DNA of 64,000 nt from Ophiocordyceps camponoti-saundersi (nom. inval.) (Eukaryota; Ascomycota; Sordariomycetes; Hypocreales; Ophiocordycipitaceae). Position 1 is the stretch's first letter. Every line of letters begins with the position of its first letter. The DNA is taken from the NCBI GenBank assembly GCA_003339415.1, contig PDHQ01000040.1, positions 69,696-133,695 on the forward strand, read 5' to 3'. The notes below the pieces were generated by a model. The model searched no databases, was not told where the DNA came from, and saw nothing but the letters and a program-made list of their open reading frames with translations. The position numbers and the translations under genes are program-made. This document shows, in pieces, positions 43,916-55,899 of this stretch.

Positions 43916-45376
43916 GACGATATTGCTTGGAAGGGGGGCAAATCTCGCAGAGATTTCTCGTACGTTGTACGCATCTGAGCTCCATCCATCGTGTGCGCTG
44001 CGGCAAGTCGGTATGATATACGGATACAGGACGACCTCCATCCCTCCGTTCCTGATTCTTCGCAATAAGCCGCCACCCTCTCTCGACGCCGATGGCTCAC
44101 TTCAAGACAGATCCAACATACATACGCTGTCGACTGAAATAGCTCTTTAGCTCTCACGGCTGACCTGGCCCCCAAAGGCTTTTATACCTTGTTGCTTGCT
44201 TCATAGAGTGAAGCTACATTCAGTGGATGATCGTATTTCATCTTCTCATGGCCGGCCTTGTGACAGGTCAAGACTCACGAAGTGATGACACGATTGATGC
44301 TGAGTTATACATTGAGAAAAGATCAGCCTTCCTTTTGTTCTACGTAGACTTGCCATGTCTTTTGTGTACGGAGGTGGAAGCCTCTGTTGGTTTTTCCGTC
44401 AGCCCTTTTGCTGCAGGGATCGGCTTCCTTTCCTACCCCTGGCTGTGTCACGGCGGCATCTTGAGATCAGTTCACAAGTTTTCAACTGTAAGTGTGCCTT
44501 TCCATCGCCGAGTTGACATAATGTTGGTCTTACCACCGATCTTCTGATCGAAGGATTCACCTTGTTGCCTTCTACCGCTTCATTTCGGGGCTTCAAGTAA
44601 ACACGCGCAACCAACTTCAAAGAACGGACCTCATCTTTTCGTCGCTCAAAGGCATAATCAGTTCAGAAAAGCACCTCATACTAATCGCTGTAACCCGAAA
44701 TCTCTGCCATCGCGCCGAGCGAGAGATTGACGCAAGCTACGGGTATCTCTTACTGAGCGGTGCACCTCAGAATGCTTGGCTTTTTTTTTTGCCCTGACAC
44801 GTTGAGCTGCCAGTATCCAATACGACTGCTCGACAATCAGACTAGGAACTGATAGCTTCTCTCCTAACGTAGAGTAGAGACTTTTGAAACAACAGCAGGG
44901 ACTCGTCCTTCTCCATACCCTGAATACCGAATGCAAAAGTCACCTCATGCCTGCGCTCATCCCAATTGACCGCGTCGCCATCGTTGACGAAATTATTGAA
45001 AGCCGTTGAAACAGAAATAGAATTGTGCTGCCTCGTCGCCTTTCGGCCCCTGCTGAGCCTATTAGGCGCTGAACGATAGATTGTTTCGACCGCAAGACCG
45101 GAGATGAGCTAAATCAGCCCCTGAAACCGATCGGCACGGCTTTCGGGGGGGGTTTCGACCCCAACGGTTAACTATCCTCCGCGTCCCCTGACTCGAAGTA
45201 GGGAATCGGTTGGCTCGGCAAGCGGCCATATAACCTTGAATCGGGGGAGATTATGTTACAGGTCTTCACCCCGTGGAGAGTCAGGGCGAGTTGGCTTCGT
45301 TATATACGCCGGGCTGGGCTGTTACTATAGAGGGTGGAAGCCTCGCCGGTCATTGATCTTCGCACTTCAGTATACG
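43916..45376. other. Intergenic between HET and MBL-fold genes
   Basis: Divergent promoter region. No gene was recognised; small frames at 44227-44547 and 44676-44936 lack family features. Confidence 0.45.
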
Positions 45377-46512
45377 ATGCGGCTTGAGGTGTCGGTTGTC
45401 TTCGTGGCCCTGATCAGCCTGTCGGCCGCGTGCTCGCGTCATGTCCGACGAGAGGTTCAAGGCCCAGGACCGAGTCTGAGGCTTTCTGCGCGCTTCGTAC
45501 CGTAAGCGTCACTGATATGAGTTACCATGAGAGACTGACGTCGGGGCAAAGCATCATAAAACGACAGAACCAAGGCAAGCAGAATGTCAACATGTTCTTG
45601 AACCGGGTTCAGAACACTTCGGCGCCGCTCTTCGCTTGCTACTTGGGAGGCGAGTCGGGCAGAGAACCACAGAATGCGCTACAGAGCACGACGGTGAATC
45701 TGGGCAACGAGGAGCCGGATCCGAACAACGATCTGGGCGTCACCAGCTACTTTCTCACGGATGGAAAGCAGGCCATCATGTTCGACACCTTGACGTCTCC
45801 GAAACTCGCTTCTGCCTGTCTCCAGATGGTGCAAAACAACAACAACCAAGCCGGTAACAACCAGTCCAACGACCAAGACAGCATCGGCAACGTACAGCAG
45901 GTGGTGCTCAGCCACAAACATCAAGATCACACCGCGGGACTCCCAGCGCCGGAGCTGAATCAAGCAAAAGTCATCACGCAGGAGAACACCAGGCAGGCTC
46001 TGGCGCAGGCCAAGTCCCGACCGCCGGACGAGACGTACGCGGAATCGGCGACGCTGTCGCTCGGCGGGAACAACGTCAACCTGCTGCACTTCGTCGGACA
46101 CACCAACGACGGGACGGGCGCATGCGTCGGCGACGTCTGTCTGATGGGAGACGAGTGCGAAGACAACGTGCCGTTCATCGCGGAGCCGGAGCGTATCCAG
46201 TCGCAGATCCAGAACCTGGGAAAGACGATCCAGACGGTGCAGAGTCAGGGCGTCGACAAGGTGTGCCCGGCGCATGGCAACGGGAACACCATCGCCGGCG
46301 GCTGCTTCTCGTTGGCGCTCTGTCAGTCTAATATGCAGTATCTGCAGATCATGGCTAGCAATCTGCAGGCGGCTTGTGGACAGTCGCTTCAGCAGCTCGC
46401 GCCGCAGATTGGGAGGCAGCCGGGAGATATCACGCAGGCATATGCGGGCGTTCACGAGGAGAATTGCCGGTCGCTGAAGCAGGCGCAGGGCCAAGGGAGA
46501 GGAGGCGATTGA
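45377..46512 (+). CDS. Secreted metallo-beta-lactamase-fold protein
   Basis: Two exons, 45377-45501 and 45552-46512, giving 361 residues. The 50-bp intron is GTAAGC...GACTGACG...CAAAG. Residues 1-19 form a signal peptide (VVFVALISLSAACS). The MBL fold has its metal motifs: HxHxDH at about 163-168 (LSHKHQDH), FVGHTNDG, VCLMGDE and VCPAHGN. A dibasic RHVRRE follows the signal and could be a propeptide cleavage site. An Asn/Gln-rich insert (QNNNNQAGNNQSNDQ) sits at about 135-150, and the C-terminal third is cysteine- and glutamine-rich. A secreted MBL hydrolase is unusual; substrates could be lactones, thioesters or others and cannot be told. The neighbouring divergent gene is a HET protein. Confidence 0.8.
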
Positions 46513-47444
46513 GAGGGACGCGGGAGATGGGAGGATGGGAGTCGGGGCCGCGGAACGGCCGATATGCTGATTCAGCCGGAGCAGGACATGTCACCGGACT
46601 CAGTGATCTCGAGTCTATATGATGCCTGATTTCAGGGGGCTTGGGCAAAGGCATTTGTTAATCTATACCTACCTACCTATCTACACACATACAAATCTCT
46701 TCTACCAGTGTGTGTAGATGTGTATATGCCTCTATACACCTACCTTTCTGTCCACATACATACATATATGCCTGTATGTACGGAGTGTATGTAGGTGTAG
46801 ACACGACAGACTGGCTCTCTCATTACTACCATGTAATAGGAGACTAGGAGCCTAACCGATATGCACCTCCTCAGCCGATACGAGTATAACAAAACAAATA
46901 TACATACGCTGGTACGGATACCCAACGGACGGCACAGAAGCAGCCTGCAGCCATGGTACAGACTACAGACTACTAACCAAGCAATAACCTCTTTAATCCT
47001 TGACGTATCCGTGCAACTCGTGCAGACGACTATCTCTCGTCGCCTTTTTTTCCCTCCTAGTTTCGCTCGTCTTCAGCTCTCTCTCGTCTGACGGCCCCGC
47101 CCGCCTTTCATCCACCACCTCACCATCTGCCCTGCTCCCCCTTTCTTCACATACTACATCCATACTACCGCCACTCTCTCACAAGCTCTTGTAATTCTCC
47201 TCTGTTACTGCCGGTAGCACTTGTCCTTGGTCGTCCTCGTCTCCCGTCCCCGCGGCTCTTCCCGACGTGCGACCGTCTCACGGCGGCGCAGCATCCCCTC
47301 GTCAGCAGAGCTCCAGCCTCTTTGTCTTCTCCTTGTCTCTCTTCTTTTTTTTTTCCTCTCCCGTCATCGTTCTCTAATCTAAACCCCCGCCCCCTCACTT
47401 CCTCTCTCTCTCTCTCTTTCGTCGTCTCAATATCGGGCATCGTC
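46513..47444. other. Intergenic
   Basis: Contains TACCTACCTATC and TACATACATATATG repeats at about 46665-46770 and GTATGTACGGAGTGTATG at about 46773. The right half is pyrimidine-rich and likely the promoter of the next gene. Confidence 0.5.
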
Positions 47445-49191
47445 ATGGCGCATCGAAGCATCAGGGCGACCGACTTTGAAGAGCGCGATTATTATCCCGC
47501 TCCTCGTCGCCAGGCTGACCTAGATGACCGCGACTATCGTCCTCGTGCCGCTCCCCGGTCTCGTGTGGCGACGAGTGAGTATGACGAGGTTGACATCCGG
47601 CTGCGTGACCGGGAAATGGACCGCACTCCTGGCTTCTTAAGGGATGACGGTCGCCGTCCTGAGGCTGGCCCCATGGTTCTGCGCCAGCGAGAGGTAGAGA
47701 CGATCGATCGCCACGCTCGCAGTCCCAGTCCCTTTCGTCGGCGCGAAATGGCTCGTCGCCCGAAGAGCATCTCGCCCACGATGCGCGGTAGCGAGCGTGA
47801 ACATTCGCATACTAGGATCGTCGAGAGGGAGCGCGATCGGGTCCGCAGCCCGTCCGTCGTCCGCTGTCGCTCCCCTTCTCCGCTGCCTGTGAGGTTCGTC
47901 GAGCGTCGTCGTCGGTCACCGTCTCCTGTCAGCCAGCACGAGCATATCCGCATCGTCGAGAGGGATAGGCAGCGCATACCGTCTCCCGAGCCATCGCCAT
48001 CGCCGCCGCCGCCTCCTCCTCCAGTAATTCGCGGCCCGACGATCGAGCGAGAAGTCATCACTCACTGGACTGATATCGATCACGGTAAGCATCGTCGCCC
48101 ATCTTGACCTTTACCTGCATCTAGCCTGACCAACTGTCCGAAGGTGTCGTCCGGGCCAAGCCACCGAGCCCGCCTCCTCCGCCTCGTTCGCGTCCGAGGG
48201 AGCGGGAGACGGACATTGACATTTCCCTATCCAAGAACCGGACTGAGGTTGACGTCCATCAGTCCACAAGCCGCCCACGCTCCAAGAGCCGTGAGCGTCG
48301 GTCACGCTACCACGATGACGACATCGTTGTTCGCCGCGATGGTGACCGTCTTCGTGTGGAAGAGTATTCGGGCCCGCGTCGGCGGGCTCAATCCGCCGCC
48401 CCGGCCTGCTCTCCGGCCGAGGAGGAGGGTGAATATCTCACGTCCAAGATCGACTCTCGCGGCCGCATGGGCGAGGCTTGGGGTGGTGCTACCAAGGACT
48501 GGGCCATCGTCGATGTCCCCCCGGGCACCTCGAAAGTGCGCATGGAAGGCGTCGGAGGCGCCAGCACCGACACGACTTGGACCAGATATAGCGGCGTCAG
48601 GAGAACGCAATTTAATCCCGAGAGAGACGGCACCCTTGTGCCCAGAGAGCCATCGCCCGATCCGTCCCGAGCAGACCGCACCAGCGTCGGAGTTTACGAC
48701 CGCGAACGAGAGATCGACGTCGACATCGACCGGAGGGTAACGCGCACGCCGCAGCCGCCGCCTCCTCCGGCCCCACCGGCCAGAGAGCTTTGGACTGAGA
48801 TAACCAAAGACCTCGTCGTCCGGGAGGCCATCGAGCAGTTGGGCTACGAGTACGAAGAGACCAAGTGGTATTTTTACATCATGGACTGCCTTCAATACGT
48901 GAGTTCTCCCCCCTTTTGTCTGCCTGGCCAAGGGAAGGAAAGTCGACTGACACTCACATGTAGGATGATGTTGTCCGCCTCACAAATCTGTCCGAGGACA
49001 TCCGACGAGCTCGAAAGGAGCGCGCCCGAGAGCTTCAGTGGGAGCGAGACGAATGGGATCGTCCCTTTCGACGTCACATGAACGATCATTATGACCATTG
49101 GCGTTCGCGGGAGGAGTGGGACGAGGAGCGAGTGAGGGAACGCGACGTTGTTTACGACAGCCGCAGGCCAAACCGCGGATATCTACGATGA
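47445..49191 (+). CDS. Arginine-rich DUF8035-like protein
   Basis: Three exons, 47445-48084, 48144-48898 and 48964-49191, giving 540 residues. Introns are GTAAGC...CCGAAG and GTGAGT...TGTAG. The protein is rich in Arg, Glu, Asp and SP dipeptides, with repeated ERDR/IVERERD-like patches (about 120-185) and two proline runs (about 188-199 and 440-450). The conserved part is near the C-terminus: ELWTEITKDLVVREAIEQLG and FYIMDCLQYDDVVRLTNL, matching a fungal domain of unknown function listed, as I recall, as DUF8035. The C-terminus is a charged helix (RRARKERARELQWERDEW). Function is unknown; the RS/RE-like composition suggests a nuclear or RNA-associated protein, by inference only. Confidence 0.78.
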
Positions 49192-49991
49192 TGTGCCTGT
49201 TCAGGGCGGATTGATGATTTGATGAAAAACTGATGGTCTATCAAGACGACGACGATGATAAATTGCTCACTTGGGTTTGATTTCTTACACTTTTGGAGAA
49301 GCTAGTTATTTGCTTATAGCGCGATAGCATATTAAACCACTTTCCCTCGTCGTCTTATCACCCAAGATGTATGTATGTAGTGTGAATGGTTGTACGGATA
49401 GGTATTGATGGCATCATGCATCTTCGTCTTCCACCCACTGTCAAGGGTCACTCGAGGCGTGGACACAGGGATCTTCAGCGGATGATACGTAGTGTTTGTG
49501 AGGGTTCACTGAGTTCACTGACTGGGGAAACAGAAGACGCTAAAAGGGCCCTAGACTAGGCTGCACGTGAACCCCTGGAGCGCCCGCCCAACAGCGCCCT
49601 CACAGCCAGTAGGGCGCCGCCCTTTCTTAATGACCGCTATAAGTAGAACCAATCTTCAGACCCCGCAATATTGGAGGCGCCCAAGATCCGCACTGTACCA
49701 ACATGCCCTTATGCAGAGGAAAAAGCCTTGGCCAAAAATAAAGCTGGCGCTATAGACCATGCATGACTCACACAGTGCTATATCATATGCCGTCCTGCTG
49801 TGGCTTTGGCAGTGAAACCCATCTTTTTGATCAACCCTAGAATGGCAGACAACGTCTTTGCATTTCGACAGTCGGGGAACGATCAAGAAAAAGGAAGAAA
49901 TTTCTCACAGGCTAAATGAGAGCGAACGTTGGCTAAAATCATCCTCATCACGTCAGACGAATACTCTCAGTCACACCCCGACAACTTCAAG
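49192..49991. other. Promoter region of 2-isopropylmalate synthase
   Basis: No gene. A GTATGTATGTAG repeat at about 49370 marks the 3' flank of the DUF8035-like gene. The LEU4 promoter with a TGACTCA site lies in the right half. Confidence 0.5.
49764..49770. promoter_or_regulatory. CPC1/GCN4-type site TGACTCA
   Basis: A perfect match to the GCN4/CPC1 (CpcA) binding sequence, about 222 bases upstream of the 2-isopropylmalate synthase start. Leucine biosynthesis genes are classic targets of general amino acid control in fungi. Confidence 0.55.
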
Positions 49992-51966
49992 ATGCCTATG
50001 TGAGTGCAAAGCAACCTGGTCTGGCAATCGGAAACTGACGATGATGGGCACAGGCTCAAGGAACCGTGGAAAAAGTACAAAAAGTTTTCCCCCATTAACT
50101 TGCCCGACCGACAATGGCCCAGCAAGACCATCGACAAGCCTCCACGCTGGCTTGCTACCGACTTGCGCGACGGCAACCAGAGCCTTGTCGACCCCATGGC
50201 AAGTTGAAGCCCGCCCTCTTCTGCCATGAGCTTCTTTTTTTGCTAATTGTGCAAGGCAGACTGGCGATGAAAAGTGGCGTTACTTCAAGATGCTGGTCGA
50301 CTTGGGCTACAAGGAGGTCGAGGTGTCGTTTCCGTCTGCATCCGACACCGACTTCGACTTTACTCGCCGCTTGATCGACACGCCCGGCGCCGTACCCGAC
50401 GACGTTTGGCTGCAGGTTCTGTCGCCGTGCCGCCCAGACCTGATTCGAAGAACGGTCGAGTCGGTCAAGGGCGCCAAAAAGGCCATCATCCACATCTATC
50501 TCGCCTCCAGCGAATGTTTCCGTCGCATCGTCTTCAACTTCACCAAGGAGGAATCGTTGCAGACGGCTGTCAGCTGCGCTAAACTCGTGCGGTCTCTGAC
50601 CAAGGACGATCCCTCTCAGCAGGGCACCGAATGGGCCTTTGAGTTTAGTCCCGAGACCTTTTCCGACACCGAGCCCGAATTCGTCATCGAGCTCTGCGAG
50701 GCTGTCAAGGCTGCCTGGGAGCCGTCTGTCGAAAACCCCATCATCTTCAACTTGCCCGCCACGGTCGAGATGTCGACGCCCAACGTCTACGCCGATCAGA
50801 TTGAGTACTTTTGCCGCAACGTGTCGGAGCGCGACAAGATCTGCGTCTCCCTACACCCGCACAACGACAGGGGTTGCGCCGTCGCCGCCGCCGAGCTGGC
50901 GCAGATGGCGGGCGCAGACCGCGTCGAAGGGTGTCTCTTTGGCAATGGCGAGCGGACTGGTAACGTTGACCTGGTCACGCTGGGTCTGAACCTCTACACT
51001 CAGGGCATACACCCCAATATTGACTTCTCTGACCTGAACAGCGTCATCGAGACGGTCGAGACGTGCAATAAGATTCCCGTGCACGAGCGCGCTCCTTACG
51101 GTGGCGCCCTGGTCGTCTGCGCCTTCAGCGGTTCCCACCAGGATGCCATCAAGAAGGGCTTCCAGCTGCGCGAGCGCGACGGCTTGGCCTACGACGACCG
51201 GTGGCAGATACCGTACTTGCCTCTGGATCCGCAGGACATTGGCCGAACGTACGAGGCTGTCATCCGGGTCAACTCGCAGAGCGGTAAGGGCGGTGCCGCA
51301 TGGATCATCCTGCGCCAGCTGCAGCTGGACCTGCCCCGGGGCTTGCAGGTGGCCTTTTCGCGCGTCGTGCAGCGGCGAGCCGACGAACTCGGGCGGGAAT
51401 TGCGGCCGAAGGAGATCACCGAGCTTTTCGAGGAGACATACTTTGTCAGGGACAACCCGCGCTTCACCATCGTTGACTACAGCATCCAGCCGGATCGCGG
51501 CACGTCGCCCGGTCCCGCGATGCCCGGCAAGACGCAAGACACCAAAGACATGAAGCGTATGTTTGAGGGCGTGATATCTTGCAACGGCGAGGAGCACAGG
51601 TTGCGCGGCCGCGGCAATGGTCCCATATCGAGCCTGGCCAGCGCTCTCAAGGGCGTCGGCATCAACCTGGATGTGCAAGACTACAAGGAGCATGCCATCG
51701 GACGGGGTCGTCAGGCGGAGGCCGCGTCGTACATTGAGTGCACGGCGGCCGGCAGCGAGCAGCGGGTTTGGGGAGTGGGCATCCATCAAGACGTTGTGCA
51801 GAGCTCTCTGAAGGCCTTGCTCAGTGCTGCCAGTAACGTGAGTGATGGCATCTCACGCGAATATCGTTCGGTGACTGATTTTTATTTTCTTATGCACCAG
51901 CTGGCGGCCAGTCGTCAAAGCAGTCCGGTCTTGTCTAATCAGGCGGTGGCGAACGGAGGAGGCTGA
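49992..51966 (+). CDS. LEU4: 2-isopropylmalate synthase
   Basis: Four exons: 49992-49999, 50054-50198, 50260-51837 and 51901-51966, giving 598 residues. The first exon is only 8 bases (ATGCCTAT); splicing yields [14 protein letters not shown], the usual fungal N-terminus. The second intron is GC-AG (ATG|GCAAGT...GCTAAT...GGCAG) and joins LVDPM to [12 protein letters not shown]. The third is 63 bp and in frame. The enzyme condenses acetyl-CoA with 2-oxoisovalerate, the first committed step of leucine synthesis. The TIM-barrel shows [10 protein letters not shown], the metal-binding HPHND and [13 protein letters not shown]; the C-terminal LeuA regulatory domain (about 450-590) binds leucine for feedback inhibition. 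A CPC1/GCN4-type TGACTCA lies upstream. Confidence 0.96.
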
Positions 51967-52168
51967 GAGGCGTTTGTAGAGGGGGAGCGGAGCGCGACAT
52001 GTATCACGTTTGCATTCACATCTTTCTACACAAATGTATGTATGTACATACATACCTATGTATGTAGGATGTCGGTATGCAGGTAGATAGGTATGTAGGA
52101 CGGTAAGCTCCGGTGAGGCTGAACCACGATCGTCTCCTGAGGGGAAACTGGGTTTCTGGGGTAGAAGC

Positions 52169-52173
52169 ACGTG
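52169..52173. repeat. Target site duplication ACGTG, left copy
   Basis: ACGTG directly before the left LTR; the same five bases follow the right LTR at 61306-61310. A 5-bp duplication is normal for Ty3/gypsy integration. Confidence 0.85.
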
Positions 52174-52376
52174 AGATAAACAGCCGAGTCACCTGACTGT
52201 CAGATATGGCCTCATGTGGCCATAAAATAGCACGACAAAAGGAAACCCATATATAGGCAGAAAAGCAAGGTTAATTATATATAAACTAGAAAAGCCTAAG
52301 CTATTTATCTATATCTAAAATATAAGAGTTATACCTATATAACTAAGTTAGGTTAGGTAATCCGTGCCTACTATTA
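52174..52376 (-). repeat. LTR, left copy (3' LTR of the minus-strand element)
   Basis: 203 bp, aligned end to end without gaps to the right copy. Its outer 80 bases keep many CA and TG dinucleotides, while its inner end is mutated. Confidence 0.9.
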
Positions 52377-54499
52377 TATTTATTATTATATAAAGATAGT
52401 TTAAGGTATTTATCCCTTTTTAGGATTAAGGAAAGAAAAAGAAAATAATAAAGGGAAAAGGGAAAGGAAAGAATATATATAAATTAAGCCCTAAACGATA
52501 ATCCCTTTACCCTTAACTAAACTTTATTAAGGCCTACCTTAATTTTACTATACTTAGTATCTACTTTATTACTTACTACCGCTATATTCGCCTCTAGAAG
52601 CGTTAAGCGGTTTAAATTATCTTTAGTTAACGTAATTAGCGTATTTATCTTATCTTCTATAGTCTTTAGTCTATTAAGGGCTTATATAGGAAAGCTTAAG
52701 TTACTAATTATATTAAGTATCTCTTAGGCATAAGCTAATAATTTATAAATATAAATCGTAGTCCGCCTTAAGTTTAATTATACTTAGCTAGATAGACTCT
52801 TAAGTAAGGACTTAATAAGATAGTCGCCTAAATCGACACTTTCTAATATAAGTACCTATCTCCTACGTCTTTTCTTTACCTAATTTCCTACTATAATAGG
52901 GGGCTTAGTAATAATAAAGTTCGCTAAGTTAGAAATCGTAAGCTAAAAAATAGCTTAGGGAGTTATCTATATTATAGGTTATAGATTAAGTTTATTCCGA
53001 GCTACGGTCCTAAAGTATAATACTTAAGTTATAGCGTATATTTCCTTTAAGGTAAGACCTAGGGCTAGTACCTAGGTAATAGAGCTTAGTAACGGTAATC
53101 GTTCTTAAGCTATTATCGGCTATTCTAGCGCTAAGTATTTCTTAGGCCTTTTCCTAGAAAGCTTCCCCCTAAGGGGCTAGACTATTACTAATCTTTCCTT
53201 TATAATATATAAAAATTAAGATATAAACTTATTCTATTCGTTAATTTAGTAATAAGTTCGTTAATATACTACCTTTAGGATAGACTAATAGAGATACTTA
53301 AGGTTTCTTAGAGATATATTTTTAGCTATAATTTCTAGTTATCTAAGGTATCTTAGCTTAGACGCTAGTTCGGGGAAGTTAGTCGGCGGGTTAATAATAT
53401 TTATATTAAGGAAGTTAGTAATAATATTAAATATTTAGATTAGGTATATAAGTATAAGAGGGAACGTTAGAGGGTACTAAGTTATTATAATATCCTTAAT
53501 CCCCTATATTTCCTTTATCTTTACCTTAAGCTAGGTAAGCTTTTAAGGCTACTATATAGATCTTATTATAAGCTATATAATCTATTATTTTATTATAGCT
53601 TAATTATATAAGGTATTACCTATTATTATAATAATAGCCGGCGATAGCTTCGTAAAAGCTAAATACGAAAGTCGTATTTATTTTAGTAAGTGCTCTTTAA
53701 TTAGGTAATATTTAGCCTACCTAAAAGCTACCTTAGCTCTAATAAAGAAGGTAGTAATTATAGGTTTAACTTTTAACTAGATAAGGTCCTTAGTATTAGG
53801 TATATCTAAGTAATTAAGTATCGTTTATAAGTTAGGCTATACCTTAAAGCGTTTATAAACTATTTTTCTATCTATCGCCCTATTAGTAACCTATCTTAGG
53901 CTTTTAAATAGCTAGTATAAGTTTTAAGGCCTCTTATATATCGTAATATCGCCCTCTCTAAAGCTTATAATAAAGGGGATAGGGCTATTAAAGTCTATAT
54001 AAGGGGGGATAGCTATAAGTATAAAATTTCTATCGGAAGTAAAGTTATCGCTTATATCTATATCGTCCTATATTAGTATATTAAAAAGCTTTTAATCTAT
54101 AAGATCTAGTATAGTATCGGTCGCCTATAATAGTACGTTAATAAGCGTCTAGGAAATTATATCTGCTAAGTATACGACTATAAGTTAAAGCTATCTAGGT
54201 ATATTATAGTAAGAGGAAACCTTAACGGTAAGATAAGTTAAAGTAAATATAATAGATATAAGAGAAAAAGGGTATATAAGAAAGAAAAGAGAAAAGAGAA
54301 ATAACCGAAAGAGAAAATACTTAGGTTTAGGTTAGTAAGGCGAAAAAGTAAGTCCTTTTAAAATCGTCGTAAGCTAGCTAGTATAGCCGGTATCTGCTAA
54401 TTATCGCTTCTTAGGTATTTAAACTGTATAAGGAAGTGCTTTAATAAGTCCTAGTAAAAGGTTAAGTTTACTATACCCTTAATTATAATGCCGTTTATA

Positions 54500-55700
54500 T
54501 AGCGAATTATCTATAAGATTTTTCCTACCTACTAGTCTAGCTTAAAAGGGCTAACTTAGGTTAGCTATAGCTTAGTAGGTTTACTTTCCCTAGCTACGTA
54601 TACGAGATTACCTAGCTTAAATCTAGCTATCTTAACTATTTCCTAGTAATATCTACGGCCTTTAGCTTCTAGTTTAAACTTAGCCTTTACTAGGCCCCTC
54701 TAGTTAGAGGCTTTAGTAATATAACGTAGAACTAGATTAGTATATCGACCTCCTATAAGCTATTCTACCTTCTTACTAGCTTTAAGAGCCTTAAAAACTT
54801 CTAAGGATAAGGTAAGGGGTAATAACTTATCCTACTATATACTATATAGAATCTTAGATAGTAAGAAACTAAGTATTCGAACTATCTTATAATTTAGCTA
54901 TCTTATAACTTTCGATAAATAGTCTAACTAGGATAATTCCTTAGGCCTAGCTCGATTTAGGACTTATAAGAAGATCCGATTTATAATTTCGACGAGGCTA
55001 ATATTTCGGTAAGACTTAGATAAAGCTAGGATATAGGTAACGCGTCGAGCTTTTAGGAAAGCAGCTACTTCTCTAGACGAGAAGGCAAATCTAAGGTCTA
55101 AGTATATAGCTATAAGCGTAAGGGCTACGAAGTCTATCTAGCTTTATAGTCGAACTAGGGTTTCTAATATACCTACTATCTAGCACGCTATTAACTAAGT
55201 AAACCTTAAGAAGTAGTCGATAATAACTAGCACGAACTTAGCGCTATTACTAGTAGTAAAGAATAGCCTAATATAGTCTATACTAATAACTTAGAACGGG
55301 GCGCTAATAATAATAAGCTAATCTAGTAACTTAGGCATATAAGGTATAAAGAATAAATACTTAATATAGCTTTTTACGTAAGCTATAATATCTTAAGCTA
55401 TATCTAGCTAGAAGATATAAGTAAAGAGTTATCTATATATTAGCTCTAAGCTAAAGTATCTTATTTTATTATAGGCCTATCTTAGTGCTTTAGGCACCTT
55501 ATCTAGTAAAAGGTAACGCTACTAATCTCTAGATAGGTGGCGATATAAGAGGATATACCGCTTAGGGTATTATCGAAAGAATAAGGCCTATTATTTTACT
55601 CGTGCTAATCTAATCCGGTCCCGAGGATTAGTTAATCTTCCCTTAGTTAGCTATCTAACTAGCTCCCTATATTAAGTATTTTAAGCAAATCTAGCTAGAG
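54500..55700 (-). pseudogene. Integrase relic of the gypsy element
   Basis: On the minus strand the core signature V-I-S-I-D-Y-I is at about 55270-55290 (first catalytic Asp at 55276-55278), followed 20 codons later by LVIIDYF, the pattern of gypsy integrases. Frame is interrupted by RIP-type stops. Limits are approximate. Confidence 0.7.
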
Positions 55701-55899
55701 ATATAGAGGTATTAGGCTATCTTAGAGTAACTATTATTAGTATAAGGTCCTTAGGTAACTTCTATCCTATCTACTATTATAATAATTTAAGGGTATCTTA
55801 CTATAGTTAAAATAGCTTAAGTAAAGCTTATCTAAACTTATCTACCGGTAGTATTTTAATCTTATCACCCCTTAAGTGCTTAAGTAATTCCTTAAATCT

